A program made the position numbers and the translations under genes. A DNA stretch of 64,000 nt from an uncultured Prevotella sp. (lineage in GTDB: Bacteria; Bacteroidota; Bacteroidia; Bacteroidales; Bacteroidaceae). How positions within the stretch are numbered: position 1 is the stretch's first letter; each line of letters begins with the position of its first letter. Location of the stretch: contig CAJOEC010000003.1 in the NCBI GenBank assembly GCA_905233425.1, positions 1 through 64,000 on the forward strand, read 5' to 3'. Under the pieces are notes generated by a model. That model was not told where the DNA came from. It did no database searches and was given only the letters and a program-made list of their open reading frames with translations. Shown here piece after piece: positions 26,853 through 34,983 of the stretch.

Positions 26853-27221
26853 TTAGTTAGGGAGAATCTTTTTCACCCTGATTTTCAGCTCCATGGGGTT
26901 GAAAGGTTTCACGATGTAGTCTTCGGCTCCGATCTCGAGCAGACGTATGCGCTCGCTGGTAGAGTCTTCGCTTGAGAGCATGATGACCGGTATGTGGCGG
27001 AACAGCTCGTTCTGCTTAATCCACTCGAGGAAGTCGTCACCACGCATACCAGGCATGCGAATGTCTGAAATGATGAGGTCGGGGGTGTTTCCGGCCTGCA
27101 GCCACTTCACTCCCTGAAGACCGTCGGGCAGCCACTGTACCTCGTAATCGCTCATAAGATAGATGGAGAGAACTTTGGCTATAGTCTCTTTGTCGTCAAG
27201 TATCAGGATCTTCTTTTTCAT
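26853..27221 (-). CDS. Single-domain response regulator
   Basis: A 122-residue CheY-like protein: acidic pair in I-L-D-D-K, phospho-acceptor Asp in L-I-I-S-D-I-R-M-P-G-M (about residue 54), switch Ser in M-L-S-S-E-D, and Lys in V-K-P-F-N-P-M-E. No output domain. It is the first gene of the exopolysaccharide operon, 9 bp before the sugar transferase, which itself begins with a receiver-like domain, so a direct protein contact controlling the priming step is a reasonable guess. Confidence 0.93.
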   Translation of the reverse strand: MKKKILILDDKETIAKVLSIYLMSDYEVQWLPDGLQGVKWLQAGNTPDLIISDIRMPGMRGDDFLEWIKQNELFRHIPVIMLSSEDSTSERIRLLEIGAEDYIVKPFNPMELKIRVKKILPN

Positions 27222-27267
27222 TTTGGTTATTTTACGTATTTGTTTCTCGATAATTTAAAATACCGTG

Positions 27268-27299
27268 CAAAGGTAGGTAAAAAAATCATACGAAGCAAA
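27268..27299 (-). promoter_or_regulatory. Promoter of the exopolysaccharide operon
   Basis: On the minus strand TTTG (27296-27299), 20 bp, TACCTTTG (27268-27275), 47 bp before the response-regulator start. It probably drives all nine genes down to 16158, since gaps are at most 71 bp. Confidence 0.8.
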
Positions 27300-27363
27300 T
27301 AATGTGTTTAAAAAAGTGTTATTTTTTCACAAATCCATGATTTTAACATCTATTCACCGCCTC

Positions 27364-27660
27364 CCTAAAAGGGGTCAGTCGCAAAAGTGTGTTGATTTAG
27401 GGACAGGCCATTGCCCCCATGCCAGAGGGGGCTGGGGGGTGGGAGCACCAGCCCGACGCCCCAGCAGGGGCAATGTCAGCCTCTGCCCGCGCCTCTTTCA
27501 CAATCGTCTCCGACATGCCAAAAAGTTCGCCCGGAGCGGACTTCCAGTTCGCCCCGTCCGAACTCCCAGTTCGCGCCGGGCGAACTCCGAGTTCGCACGG
27601 CGCGAACTTTTTGGGTCTCCCAAGCCCTTTCATAGACACGCCCAAGCCCTGACCCCATTT
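27364..27660. repeat. Element of about 300 bp bounded by inverted TAAAnGGGGTCAG ends, containing a 22-bp-period array
   Basis: The ends TAAAAGGGGTCAG (27364-27376) and CTGACCCCATTTA (27648-27660) are inverted copies with one mismatch. Inside lie a GC-rich hairpin region (27410-27475) and the AGTTCGC array listed separately. No transposase is encoded. Open frames across it arise from GC-rich repeats and are not credible genes, so 27300-27764 is gene-free. Confidence 0.65.
27524..27611. repeat. Four tandem imperfect palindromes, exact 22-bp period
   Basis: AGTTC starts at 27524, 27546, 27568 and 27590. Each 22-bp unit has the form AGTTCGC-N4-GCGAACT with variation in the middle, ending in a T run on the right and preceded by an A run on the left. 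Confidence 0.9.
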
Positions 27661-27764
27661 AACGGGCCTATTTACAAAAAAATGTAAAATGAATAGGGAA
27701 ATAGGCTTTCTATACGTATTAAATAAGTGAACAATCTAAAACATCAACTAACAAACAAATTTCT

Positions 27765-29255
27765 ATGGCAACAAGATATCTTCTTGGATTCGATGTCGGC
27801 AGTTCGTCTGTCAAGGCATCGCTTGTAAACGCCGACAACGGCAAGTGTGTGGCTTCAGCTTTCATGCCTGAGAAAGAGGCACCAATCATGGCCGTAAAGG
27901 CCGGATGGGCTGAGCAGGAACCCGAATCATGGTGGCAGTATGCCAAACAGGCTCTGCAGAAAATAATGGCCGAGAGCGGAGTGAAAGGCGACGACATCGC
28001 CGCCATCGGCATCAGCTATCAGATGCACGGACTGGTGTGCGTTGGCAAGGACCTGAAACCGCTGCGCCCCGCTATCATCTGGTGCGACTCGCGTGCCGTC
28101 CCCTACGGCGAGAAGGCTTTCAATGAGCTGGGTGCCGAGCAGTGCCTCAGCCATCTCCTCAACTCGCCCGGAAACTTCACAGCCGCCAAGCTGGCATGGG
28201 TGAAGGAGAACGAGCCTGAGCTATACAATAATATATATAAGATAATGCTGCCGGGCGACTATCTGGCCCTGCGCCTCAGTGGCGTGGCTAACACCACGGT
28301 AAGCGGACTCTCCGAGGGAATGTTCTGGGACTTCAAGGAGAACCAGGTGGCACAGTTCCTGCTCGACTACTACGGCATACCCGCTTCGTTCATCCCCGAC
28401 ATTGTACCGACATTCTCCGAGCAAAGCGTCGTGTCGAAGGAAGCAGCCGAAGAGCTGGGACTGAAAGCCGGGACACCGATAACATATCGTGGTGGAGACC
28501 AGCCGAATAACGCACTTTCGCTAAACGTTTTCGAACCTGGCGAGATTGCCGCCACGGCAGGCACCAGCGGCGTGGTCTACGGCGTGCTGGGCGAGGTGGG
28601 CTACGACAAGCTGTCACGCGTGAACACATTCGCACATGTGAATCATCAGGCCGCCGACCCGCGTCTGGGCGTCCTCCTCTGCATCAACGGCACGGGCATC
28701 CTCAACGCCTGGATGCACCGCAATGTGACCTTCGACATGGGCTATGCCGAGATGAACGACCTGGCCGCACAGGCTCCCATCGGCAGCGACGGTGTGGTCA
28801 TAATGCCCTTCGGCAACGGTGCCGAGCGTGTGCTGCAGAACAAGGAACTGGGATGCAGCATCCACGGCGTGAACTTCAACAAGCACACTCGCGCAAATCT
28901 CGTGCGTGCCGCGCAAGAGGGCATCGTCTTCTCGTTCTGCTACGGCATGGAAATCATGGGCCAGATGGGCATGGATATAAAAAAGATCCATGCCGGCCGC
29001 GCCAACATGTTCCTCTCGCCACTGTTCCGCAACACACTGGCAGGAGTGAGCGGCGCCACCATCGAACTCTATGAGACCGACGGCTCAGTGGGCGCAGCCA
29101 AGGGTGCAGGCATGGGTTGCGGCCTCTACAAAGACCATAACGAGGCCTTCGCCACTCTGGAGAAGCTACAGGTCATCGAGCCGTGCGAAAAAGACCGCGA
29201 GGCATACCGCACAGCATACAACAATTGGAAGGAAATCCTGAACAAGAATTTATAA
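27765..29255 (+). CDS. xylB: Xylulokinase
   Basis: A 496-residue FGGY-family carbohydrate kinase phosphorylating D-xylulose with ATP to xylulose 5-phosphate. The N-terminal phosphate loop F-D-V-G-S-S-S-V-K, the Q-M-H-G motif (about residue 84), the catalytic Asp region G-G-D-Q-P-N-N-A, the T-S-G-V-V loop and the late A-K-G-A-G-M-G signature are all present. Placed 40 bp before xylose isomerase on the same strand, it completes the isomerase route from xylose to the pentose phosphate pathway. No transporter or regulator gene is adjacent. Confidence 0.96.
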   Translation: MATRYLLGFDVGSSSVKASLVNADNGKCVASAFMPEKEAPIMAVKAGWAEQEPESWWQYAKQALQKIMAESGVKGDDIAAIGISYQMHGLVCVGKDLKPLRPAIIWCDSRAVPYGEKAFNELGAEQCLSHLLNSPGNFTAAKLAWVKENEPELYNNIYKIMLPGDYLALRLSGVANTTVSGLSEGMFWDFKENQVAQFLLDYYGIPASFIPDIVPTFSEQSVVSKEAAEELGLKAGTPITYRGGDQPNNALSLNVFEPGEIAATAGTSGVVYGVLGEVGYDKLSRVNTFAHVNHQAADPRLGVLLCINGTGILNAWMHRNVTFDMGYAEMNDLAAQAPIGSDGVVIMPFGNGAERVLQNKELGCSIHGVNFNKHTRANLVRAAQEGIVFSFCYGMEIMGQMGMDIKKIHAGRANMFLSPLFRNTLAGVSGATIELYETDGSVGAAKGAGMGCGLYKDHNEAFATLEKLQVIEPCEKDREAYRTAYNNWKEILNKNL

Positions 29256-29295
29256 GACATTAATTATCACCTATTTATTTATAAACAACAGACAA

Positions 29296-30615
29296 ATGAC
29301 AAAAGAGTATTTCGCCTTTACAGGCAAGATTCCTTTCGAGGGAAAAGAGAGTAAGAACGTGATGGCTTTCCACTACTACGAGCCGGAACGCGTGGTGATG
29401 GGCAAAAAAATGAAGGACTGGCTGAAGTTCGCCATGGCCTGGTGGCACACACTGGGTGGCGCATCTGCCGACCAGTTTGGCGGCCAGACCCGCAGCTACG
29501 AGTGGGACAAGGCTGCTGATGCCGTGCAGCGCGCAAAGGACAAGATGGACGCCGGCTTCGAGATCATGGACAAGCTCGGCATCGAGTACTTCTGCTTCCA
29601 CGATGTCGACCTCGTCGAGGAGGGTGCCACCATCGCTGAGTACGAGGCTCGTATGAAGGCTATCACCGACTACGCCCAGGAGAAGATGAAGCAGTTCCCC
29701 AACATCAAGCTGCTCTGGGGTACCGCCAACGTGTTCGGCAACAAGCGCTATGCCAACGGTGCTTCGACCAACCCCGACTTCGACGTTGTGGCACGCGCCA
29801 TTGTGCAAATCAAGAATGCCATCGACGCCACCATCAAGCTCGGCGGCACCAACTATGTGTTCTGGGGCGGACGTGAGGGCTACATGAGCCTGCTGAACAC
29901 CGACCAGAAGCGCGAGAAGGAGCACATGGCCACCATGCTCACCATGGCCCGCGATTATGCCCGCGCCAAGGGATTCAAGGGCACGTTCCTCATCGAGCCG
30001 AAGCCCATGGAGCCTTCGAAGCACCAGTACGACGTCGACACCGAGACCGTCATCGGCTTCCTGAAAGCCCACGGCCTTGACAAGGACTTCAAGGTGAACA
30101 TCGAGGTGAACCACGCCACGCTCGCCGGTCACACCTTCGAGCACGAGCTTGCTTGCGCCGTTGATGCCGGTATGCTCGGCAGCATCGACGCCAACCGTGG
30201 CGACGCCCAGAACGGATGGGACACCGACCAGTTCCCCATCGACAACTTCGAGCTGACACAGGCCATGCTTGAAATCATCCGCAACGGCGGTCTCGGCAAC
30301 GGCGGCACTAACTTCGACGCTAAGATTCGTCGTAACTCCACCGACCTCGAGGACCTCTTCATCGCCCACATCAGCGGAATGGACGCTATGGCCCGCGCAC
30401 TGCTCAACGCTGCCGACATCCTGGAGAACAGCGAACTGCCCGCCATGAAGAAGGCCCGCTACGCCAGCTTCGACGAAGGCATCGGCAAGGACTTCGAGGA
30501 CGGCAAGCTCACCCTCGAGCAGGTCTACGAGTACGGCAAGAAGGTCGAGGAACCCAAGCAGACCAGCGGCAAGCAGGAGAAGTACGAAACCATCGTCGCC
30601 CTCTACGCAAAGTAA
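29296..30615 (+). CDS. xylA: Xylose isomerase
   Basis: A 439-residue TIM-barrel enzyme converting D-xylose to D-xylulose with two divalent metal ions. Visible are the Trp/His active-site regions (F-A-M-A-W-W-H-T, F-C-F-H-D-V-D near residue 100 with the catalytic His), the metal ligands in L-I-E-P-K-P-M-E-P-S-K-H-Q-Y-D and N-I-E-V-N-H, and the closing S-I-D-A-N-R-G-D with W-D-T-D-Q-F. The length fits the longer (class II) enzymes. Followed by a strong terminator. Confidence 0.98.
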   Translation: MTKEYFAFTGKIPFEGKESKNVMAFHYYEPERVVMGKKMKDWLKFAMAWWHTLGGASADQFGGQTRSYEWDKAADAVQRAKDKMDAGFEIMDKLGIEYFCFHDVDLVEEGATIAEYEARMKAITDYAQEKMKQFPNIKLLWGTANVFGNKRYANGASTNPDFDVVARAIVQIKNAIDATIKLGGTNYVFWGGREGYMSLLNTDQKREKEHMATMLTMARDYARAKGFKGTFLIEPKPMEPSKHQYDVDTETVIGFLKAHGLDKDFKVNIEVNHATLAGHTFEHELACAVDAGMLGSIDANRGDAQNGWDTDQFPIDNFELTQAMLEIIRNGGLGNGGTNFDAKIRRNSTDLEDLFIAHISGMDAMARALLNAADILENSELPAMKKARYASFDEGIGKDFEDGKLTLEQVYEYGKKVEEPKQTSGKQEKYETIVALYAK

Positions 30616-30643
30616 TCCCGATTTCCCTGTCAACGACCAAAAG

Positions 30644-30677
30644 GATGCTCTCTTCCCAAAGGGAGCATCTTTTTTTT
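30644..30677 (+). terminator. Rho-independent terminator after xylA
   Basis: GATGCTC (30644-30650) pairs with GAGCATC (30663-30669), followed by a run of Ts. It lies 28 bp after the xylA stop and may also serve the convergent gene ending at 30695. Confidence 0.85.
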
Positions 30678-30694
30678 GTACAATTGGAAGATTC

Positions 30695-32447
30695 CTACTG
30701 GGGTGAATTTTGTCGGTGATGGAACTTTATGCCTGGCTTGACTTTCAGTTTGTGCATCTCGTCGGTGTCGGTGAACGAGAAGGAGCAGGTGAGGTCGAAG
30801 AGCTTCATTTTGTCGATGATGATACCCTCGGCCACGGCACCGTCGCTGGTGATAGTAGCCGAGAGGTCGTGCACCTTGATATGCTTGTAGTGGCCCTCAC
30901 GCACCTCTGCCTCAACATTGCCGATGGGCAGTTTGCCGCCCTTCTCACGGCGCATAACGGCTGTCCGGGGTTTCGAAATGTCGAAGCGGAAACTGGCACT
31001 ACAGGCTATGCGTTCCAAGTCTTCCATGCCCATCACGCGGCCGAGATGCAGCGAGTCGGTGTCGACCGAGCCGCTGAGGTATTTGTCGCGCTCGTCGATG
31101 ACCAAATTTAATCTGATGTCGCCGGCATCGGTGCGCAGCCGTCCGGCGAAAGACTCCGACGGATGGCTTTTCCCAGTATGCACGTCGAAGTGGCCCTTGT
31201 AGCCGATATGCCCCAAGGCGCGCAGTTGCTTCATCATCATCTTCTTCACGGGGAAGTGGTTGATGATCTGCTCCGCCGTTCTGATTGTGGAGGTCATGTC
31301 GTTCACGTCGAAATGCACGTGGAGCAATTCTTTCTCCCTCAGATGGCTGATGCGCCCCGATGCGTCAATGCGAAGGCCGTCGGCCTCGACGTTGACATGG
31401 TCGAAGCGCATCCCGTCGGCATCGCCGGTGATGGCACACCGTACGCGTAGCGGAGTGGTAAAGTTCTTCAGTACAGGGGCAAACGGACAGGCGATGTCGC
31501 GTATTTGGGTGGTGGCGGTAAATTCTGGGACGTGATAGTGGAGCATTGGGGCGGAAACGGAGTCGGAAACGGTGGCGGACGCGACACGTCGCGTCCCTAC
31601 GAGGGTGGCTGCGGCGAAGGAGATGGTGGAATGAGGCAGACACAGCTCCACATCGCTGAGCAGCAGACTGTCCTTGCCAATGTCGGCATTCAGGTGCAGA
31701 CTGTCCACCTGAAGGCCAGAGCCACGGTCGACAGCGTGGAAATCGGTTATCGAGACCCGGAAAGCGGATGGAGAGGCTGCGGAAACGCTGTCCTCATTGT
31801 TTATCGTAAGGCAGAGCGTCATGGCGGCGCAAACGTCCAAGTGACCGGCATCGAAGGCCCCGTGGTGAGGCTTCCCCGCATTGCGCCGTGGCCGTCCGTT
31901 GTCGGTGGTATAACAGAGGCTGTCAATGCCGATGGTGGCTTTTTCCACCCTATACGTTATACGGTGGGAGGAGTCGTGGTGTTGAGGAGTCGTGGAGTTG
32001 GGGAGTTGTGGAGTCGTGGTGTTGCGACTTTCGCCCCTTGAAGGTGTCGACAAGAAACTGGTAGTTGGCGGTGCTGTCGGCCTGTGATGCCGGTTTGCAG
32101 AGCTGAGCCTTCACCCCCGTGGCACTGGCTGTGGTAACCACCACCTCGCTACGCCACAGGGCGGCCAGGTCAAGGCCAAGGGAGAGCTGTCCCACCCGAA
32201 GCATCCTGCGTCCCTGCCTGTCGTCAATCTCCACGTCGGTGAGCGTGACGCTGCGTTTGGCAAGGCTCACGCTGACGTGCCCGACAGTCACATCGGTCTT
32301 CAGTTCCTCATTGAGCATTGCCACCGCCCGCTGCATAAGCCAGTTCTGCACGGTGTCGGTGTCTATCAGCAAAACTGCAGCCACCAACAGTATGGCGACA
32401 ACTGCCAGTATGCCGCCCACGGCTTTCATTATCCTCTTAATTATCAT
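30695..32447 (-). pseudogene. AsmA-like envelope protein, frameshifted at an 8-bp tandem repeat (possibly phase-variable)
   Basis: The N-terminal frame (M-I-I-K-R-I-M-K-A-V-G-G, membrane helix, then D-T-D-T-V-Q-N-W-L...L-K-T-D-V-T-V-G-H-V-S-V-S) matches the start of AsmA/TamB-like proteins, which are anchored by one helix and form a long periplasmic beta groove for lipid transport. It runs into the repeat at 31970-32025 and stops at 31950. The rest of the protein (I-T-Y-R-V-E-K-A-T-I-G-I-D-S-L to the TGA at 30695) is open in another frame. By position arithmetic, eight or five repeat units instead of seven would join the frames into one protein of about 585 residues. The start at 32447 or 32429 is chosen because the promoter lies just upstream. 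Confidence 0.75.
31970..32025. repeat. Seven tandem 8-bp repeats inside the AsmA-like gene
   Basis: Plus-strand units: GGAGTCGT, GGTGTTGA, GGAGTCGT, GGAGTTGG, GGAGTTGT, GGAGTCGT, GGTGTTGC. The 56-bp tract is where the reading frame of the AsmA-like gene is lost. Confidence 0.9.
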
Positions 32448-32461
32448 CGGCAAAACTGCTG

Positions 32462-32493
32462 CAAAGGTAAACAATTCTGTCCGTTTCTCCAAA
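32462..32493 (-). promoter_or_regulatory. Promoter of the AsmA-like gene
   Basis: On the minus strand TTTG (32490-32493), 20 bp, TACCTTTG (32462-32469). It fixes the translation start at 32447 or 32429. Confidence 0.75.
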
Positions 32494-32520
32494 CTGTTTA
32501 TATGTTTTCCCTTCATTTTG

Positions 32521-32551
32521 TTTGGCAGTTCGCATTTTTTTCGTAATTTTG
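32521..32551 (+). promoter_or_regulatory. Promoter of the C69 dipeptidase gene
   Basis: TTTG (32521-32524), 19 bp, TAATTTTG (32544-32551), 38 bp before the start at 32590; divergent from the AsmA-like gene promoter. Confidence 0.75.
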
Positions 32552-32589
32552 CACCAAACTTTTAATTTCTCAAACATTTTTATTCGTAT

Positions 32590-34302
32590 ATGAAGCGACA
32601 AATTCTTCTTTCTGCCATGCTCATCGCCGCCGGCGGTGCCATGGCCTGTACAAATTTCATCGTGGGCAAGAAAGCCTCGAAAGACGGTTCCGTCATCTGT
32701 TCCTACTCCGCCGACAGCTACGGCATGTTCACCGGACTGCGCCACCAGCCAGCCGCCAAGCACCAGAAGGGCGACATGCGCAAGATCATCGAGTGGGACA
32801 CGAACAAGTACCTTGGCGAGATTCCCGAGGCCGAGGAAACCTACAACACCATCGGCAACATCAACGAGTGGCAGGTGACCATCGGCGAGACAACCTTTGG
32901 CGGACGTGAAGAAATGGTTGATACAACTGGCATAATCGACTATGGTTCACTTATCTACATCGCCTTGCAACGCTCGAAGACCGCCCGCGAGGCCATCAAC
33001 GTGATGACGACGCTCGTAGAGCAGTACGGCTACTGCTCCGAGGGCGAGACTTTTACTATTTGCGACCCCAACGAGGCATGGATCATGGAGATGATGGGCG
33101 CTTGGGTGCCCGACTCGCTGAAGGCCACGCTGAAGTCATCCGTCCGCAAGCAGCTCGGACGCACGGTGTGGGTGGCCCAGCGCATACCTGACGACATGAT
33201 TTGCGGACACGCCAACCAGAGCCGCATAACCACCTTTGACCAGAAGGGAAAGAAGGCCAACAACCAGTGGTCGATGGTCAATGCCACGGGCGATGTGCTC
33301 TTCTCGAAAAACGTCGTCAGCTACGCCCGCATCATGGGATGGTTCTCAGGCAAGGACGAGGACTTCAGCTACAACGCCGCCTACGCCTTCCCCGACTTCC
33401 AAGGCCGCCGCATCTGCGACGCTCGCGTGTGGAGCTTCTTCAACCGCTATGCCGACGGCATGGACCGCTATGTGGCATGGGCCGAGGGTCACGACACTAA
33501 CGCCGAGGCTATGCCGCTGTGGGTGAAGCCCAACCGTCTGCTCACCGTCGCCGACGTGGAGGCTGCCATGCGCGACCATTTCGAGGGCACGCCCTTCTCG
33601 CTCGACCAGGACATGGGAGGCGGCATCTGGGAGATGCCCTACCGCCCCACCCCACTCTACTTCGAGGTCGACGGCAAGAAATACTTCAACGAGCGTCCCA
33701 CGTCCACACAGCAGGCCGGCTTCGTCTATGTCTCGCAGATGCGCTCGTGGCTGCCCCGTGAGGTGGGAGGCTGCTTCTGGTTTGCCAACGACGACGGTAA
33801 CATGGTGCCCTTCACGCCTGTCTATTGCTGCGCCACCGAGGCCCCGCGCCCCTATAACACTCCCGGCGCCGACGACCTGCACTTCTCCATGGACAACGCC
33901 TACTGGGTGCAGAACTGGGTCAGCAACATGGTCTACCCACGCTACAGCGTGCTGTTCCCATCGCTGCAACAGGTTCGCGACTCGCTCGACAACTCATACT
34001 TCAAGGCTCAGAAGGAGGTGGAAGACCGCGCCCTGACCATGGACGAGGCAGCACGCACAAAGTACCTCACAAAGTACACAGCAGAGAAGGCCGACCAGAT
34101 GCTGGCCCGCTGGCGTCAGCTCGCCGAATATCTCATCGTGAAATACAACGACATGATCTCGAAGCCCGAGGAGAACGGACAGTTCACTAAGACGAAATAC
34201 GGATTCGGTGCAACGGTCAAGCGTCCCGGCTACCCCACCCGCTACGGCCGCGACCTGATAAAGCAGACAGGCAACAAGTTTGAACTGCCAGGGAAGAAAT
34301 AA
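32590..34302 (+). CDS. C69-family dipeptidase (secreted Ntn hydrolase)
   Basis: A 570-residue exported peptidase of family C69/U34. The N-terminal hydrophobic leader ends A-M-A just before Cys20 of C-T-N-F-I-V-G; in this family removal of the leader exposes that Cys as the N-terminal nucleophile. Further family features are S-Y-S-A-D-S-Y-G, the G-E-T-T-F-G-G-R-E segment, and T-I-C-D-P-N-E-A-W-I-M-E (about 155-166). It would hydrolyse dipeptides in the periplasm. It stands alone with its own promoter and a strong hairpin downstream. Confidence 0.94.
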   Translation: MKRQILLSAMLIAAGGAMACTNFIVGKKASKDGSVICSYSADSYGMFTGLRHQPAAKHQKGDMRKIIEWDTNKYLGEIPEAEETYNTIGNINEWQVTIGETTFGGREEMVDTTGIIDYGSLIYIALQRSKTAREAINVMTTLVEQYGYCSEGETFTICDPNEAWIMEMMGAWVPDSLKATLKSSVRKQLGRTVWVAQRIPDDMICGHANQSRITTFDQKGKKANNQWSMVNATGDVLFSKNVVSYARIMGWFSGKDEDFSYNAAYAFPDFQGRRICDARVWSFFNRYADGMDRYVAWAEGHDTNAEAMPLWVKPNRLLTVADVEAAMRDHFEGTPFSLDQDMGGGIWEMPYRPTPLYFEVDGKKYFNERPTSTQQAGFVYVSQMRSWLPREVGGCFWFANDDGNMVPFTPVYCCATEAPRPYNTPGADDLHFSMDNAYWVQNWVSNMVYPRYSVLFPSLQQVRDSLDNSYFKAQKEVEDRALTMDEAARTKYLTKYTAEKADQMLARWRQLAEYLIVKYNDMISKPEENGQFTKTKYGFGATVKRPGYPTRYGRDLIKQTGNKFELPGKK

Positions 34303-34326
34303 ACCTTTATTAGAGGCGCAAAACTA

Positions 34327-34360
34327 TTGCGGCAGAATATTTACTGATATTCTGCCGCAA
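34327..34360 (+). terminator. Hairpin terminator between convergent genes
   Basis: A perfect 14-bp inverted repeat (34327-34340 with 34347-34360), 6-bp loop, followed by TTCTTTG. It lies between the dipeptidase and the convergent ACT-domain gene. Confidence 0.75.
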
Positions 34361-34378
34361 TTCTTTGTAATAGTCAGT

Positions 34379-34807
34379 CTATGCCCACTTGCTGAGGTCT
34401 TGCTCGGCAATGAACTTCATGTTGTTGAGGATGATGGTCTCGCGGGCCTTCTCACGGTTGTCGGTACGGAAGACGAGGATTCCCTTGCCATTGTAGAGGA
34501 ATGTGTACATGTAGGCGATGCTTATGCCTGCGTCGCTGAACAGCTTCACGGCGTCGGCGGCACGTCCAGGCTCGTCGTCAAGCTCCAGGGCGAGCACATC
34601 GCTCAGCGCAACGGCAATGCCGGCCTTCTTCAGTTCCTCGTATGCACGGAGTGGCTCCGAACAGATGAGACGATAGATTCCATACTCTGCCGTGTCGGCA
34701 ATGGTGGAGGCGATAATCTGAATGTCTGCCCCTTTGAGCACTTCAAGCACCTTGATGAGTGTGCCCGAGCGGTTCTCGATAAAAATTGATAACTGATGGA
34801 TGGTCAT
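34379..34807 (-). CDS. Tandem ACT-domain protein
   Basis: A 142-residue protein made of two ACT modules (about 1-68 and 70-140); the first begins Q-L-S-I-F-I-E-N-R-S-G-T-L, the standard ligand-binding turn. ACT domains bind amino acids or similar small ligands. It is downstream of a phenylacetate-CoA ligase gene, the arrangement seen with aryl-CoA ligase/indolepyruvate oxidoreductase clusters in other anaerobes, so aromatic amino-acid sensing is likely. The oxidoreductase genes are not in this stretch. A 160-bp inverted-repeat element separates the two genes. Confidence 0.9.
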   Translation of the reverse strand: MTIHQLSIFIENRSGTLIKVLEVLKGADIQIIASTIADTAEYGIYRLICSEPLRAYEELKKAGIAVALSDVLALELDDEPGRAADAVKLFSDAGISIAYMYTFLYNGKGILVFRTDNREKARETIILNNMKFIAEQDLSKWA

Positions 34808-34819
34808 AGAAAATAGACG

Positions 34820-34980
34820 GCCTCACCCCCGGCCCCTCTCCAAGGGGAGAGGGGAGTGGTTACTATCATCGCTCCATTATGGCAGAGGAGTCGGGCATGA
34901 GGACTTTTTTATAAGATTAAACGATGCGTTTTGTAATGTATATACTCCCCTCTCCTTGTGAGAGGGGCCGGGGGTGAGGC
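34820..34980. repeat. MITE-like element with about 35-bp terminal inverted repeats
   Basis: GCCTCACCCCCGGCCCCTCT (34820 onward) is matched by its complement ending at 34980; each end also holds an inner CCCCTCTCC/GGAGAGGGG hairpin. The unique AT-rich centre is about 90 bp. It sits between two genes that were probably once directly adjacent. Confidence 0.8.
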
Positions 34981-34983
34981 TCT

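Noticed and set aside
27524..27611. CRISPR array
   Set aside because: Units are adjoining without spacers, only 22 bp long and internally palindromic; no cas genes in the window. The same holds for the arrays at 11478-11651 and 42025-42183.
27304..27687. Several overlapping open frames in the GC-rich spacer before xylB
   Set aside because: All are produced by palindromic repeats and are open on both strands in several frames, which is typical of repeat DNA.
29275..30633. Minus-strand open frame of 452 codons opposite xylA
   Set aside because: Low-complexity Leu/Val/Glu-rich translation caused by xylA codon use; xylA itself is complete.
32521..32590. Start of the AsmA-like gene at 32516
   Set aside because: An ATG exists there, but the promoter boxes at 32462-32493 would then lie inside the gene; starts at 32447 or 32429 fit better.
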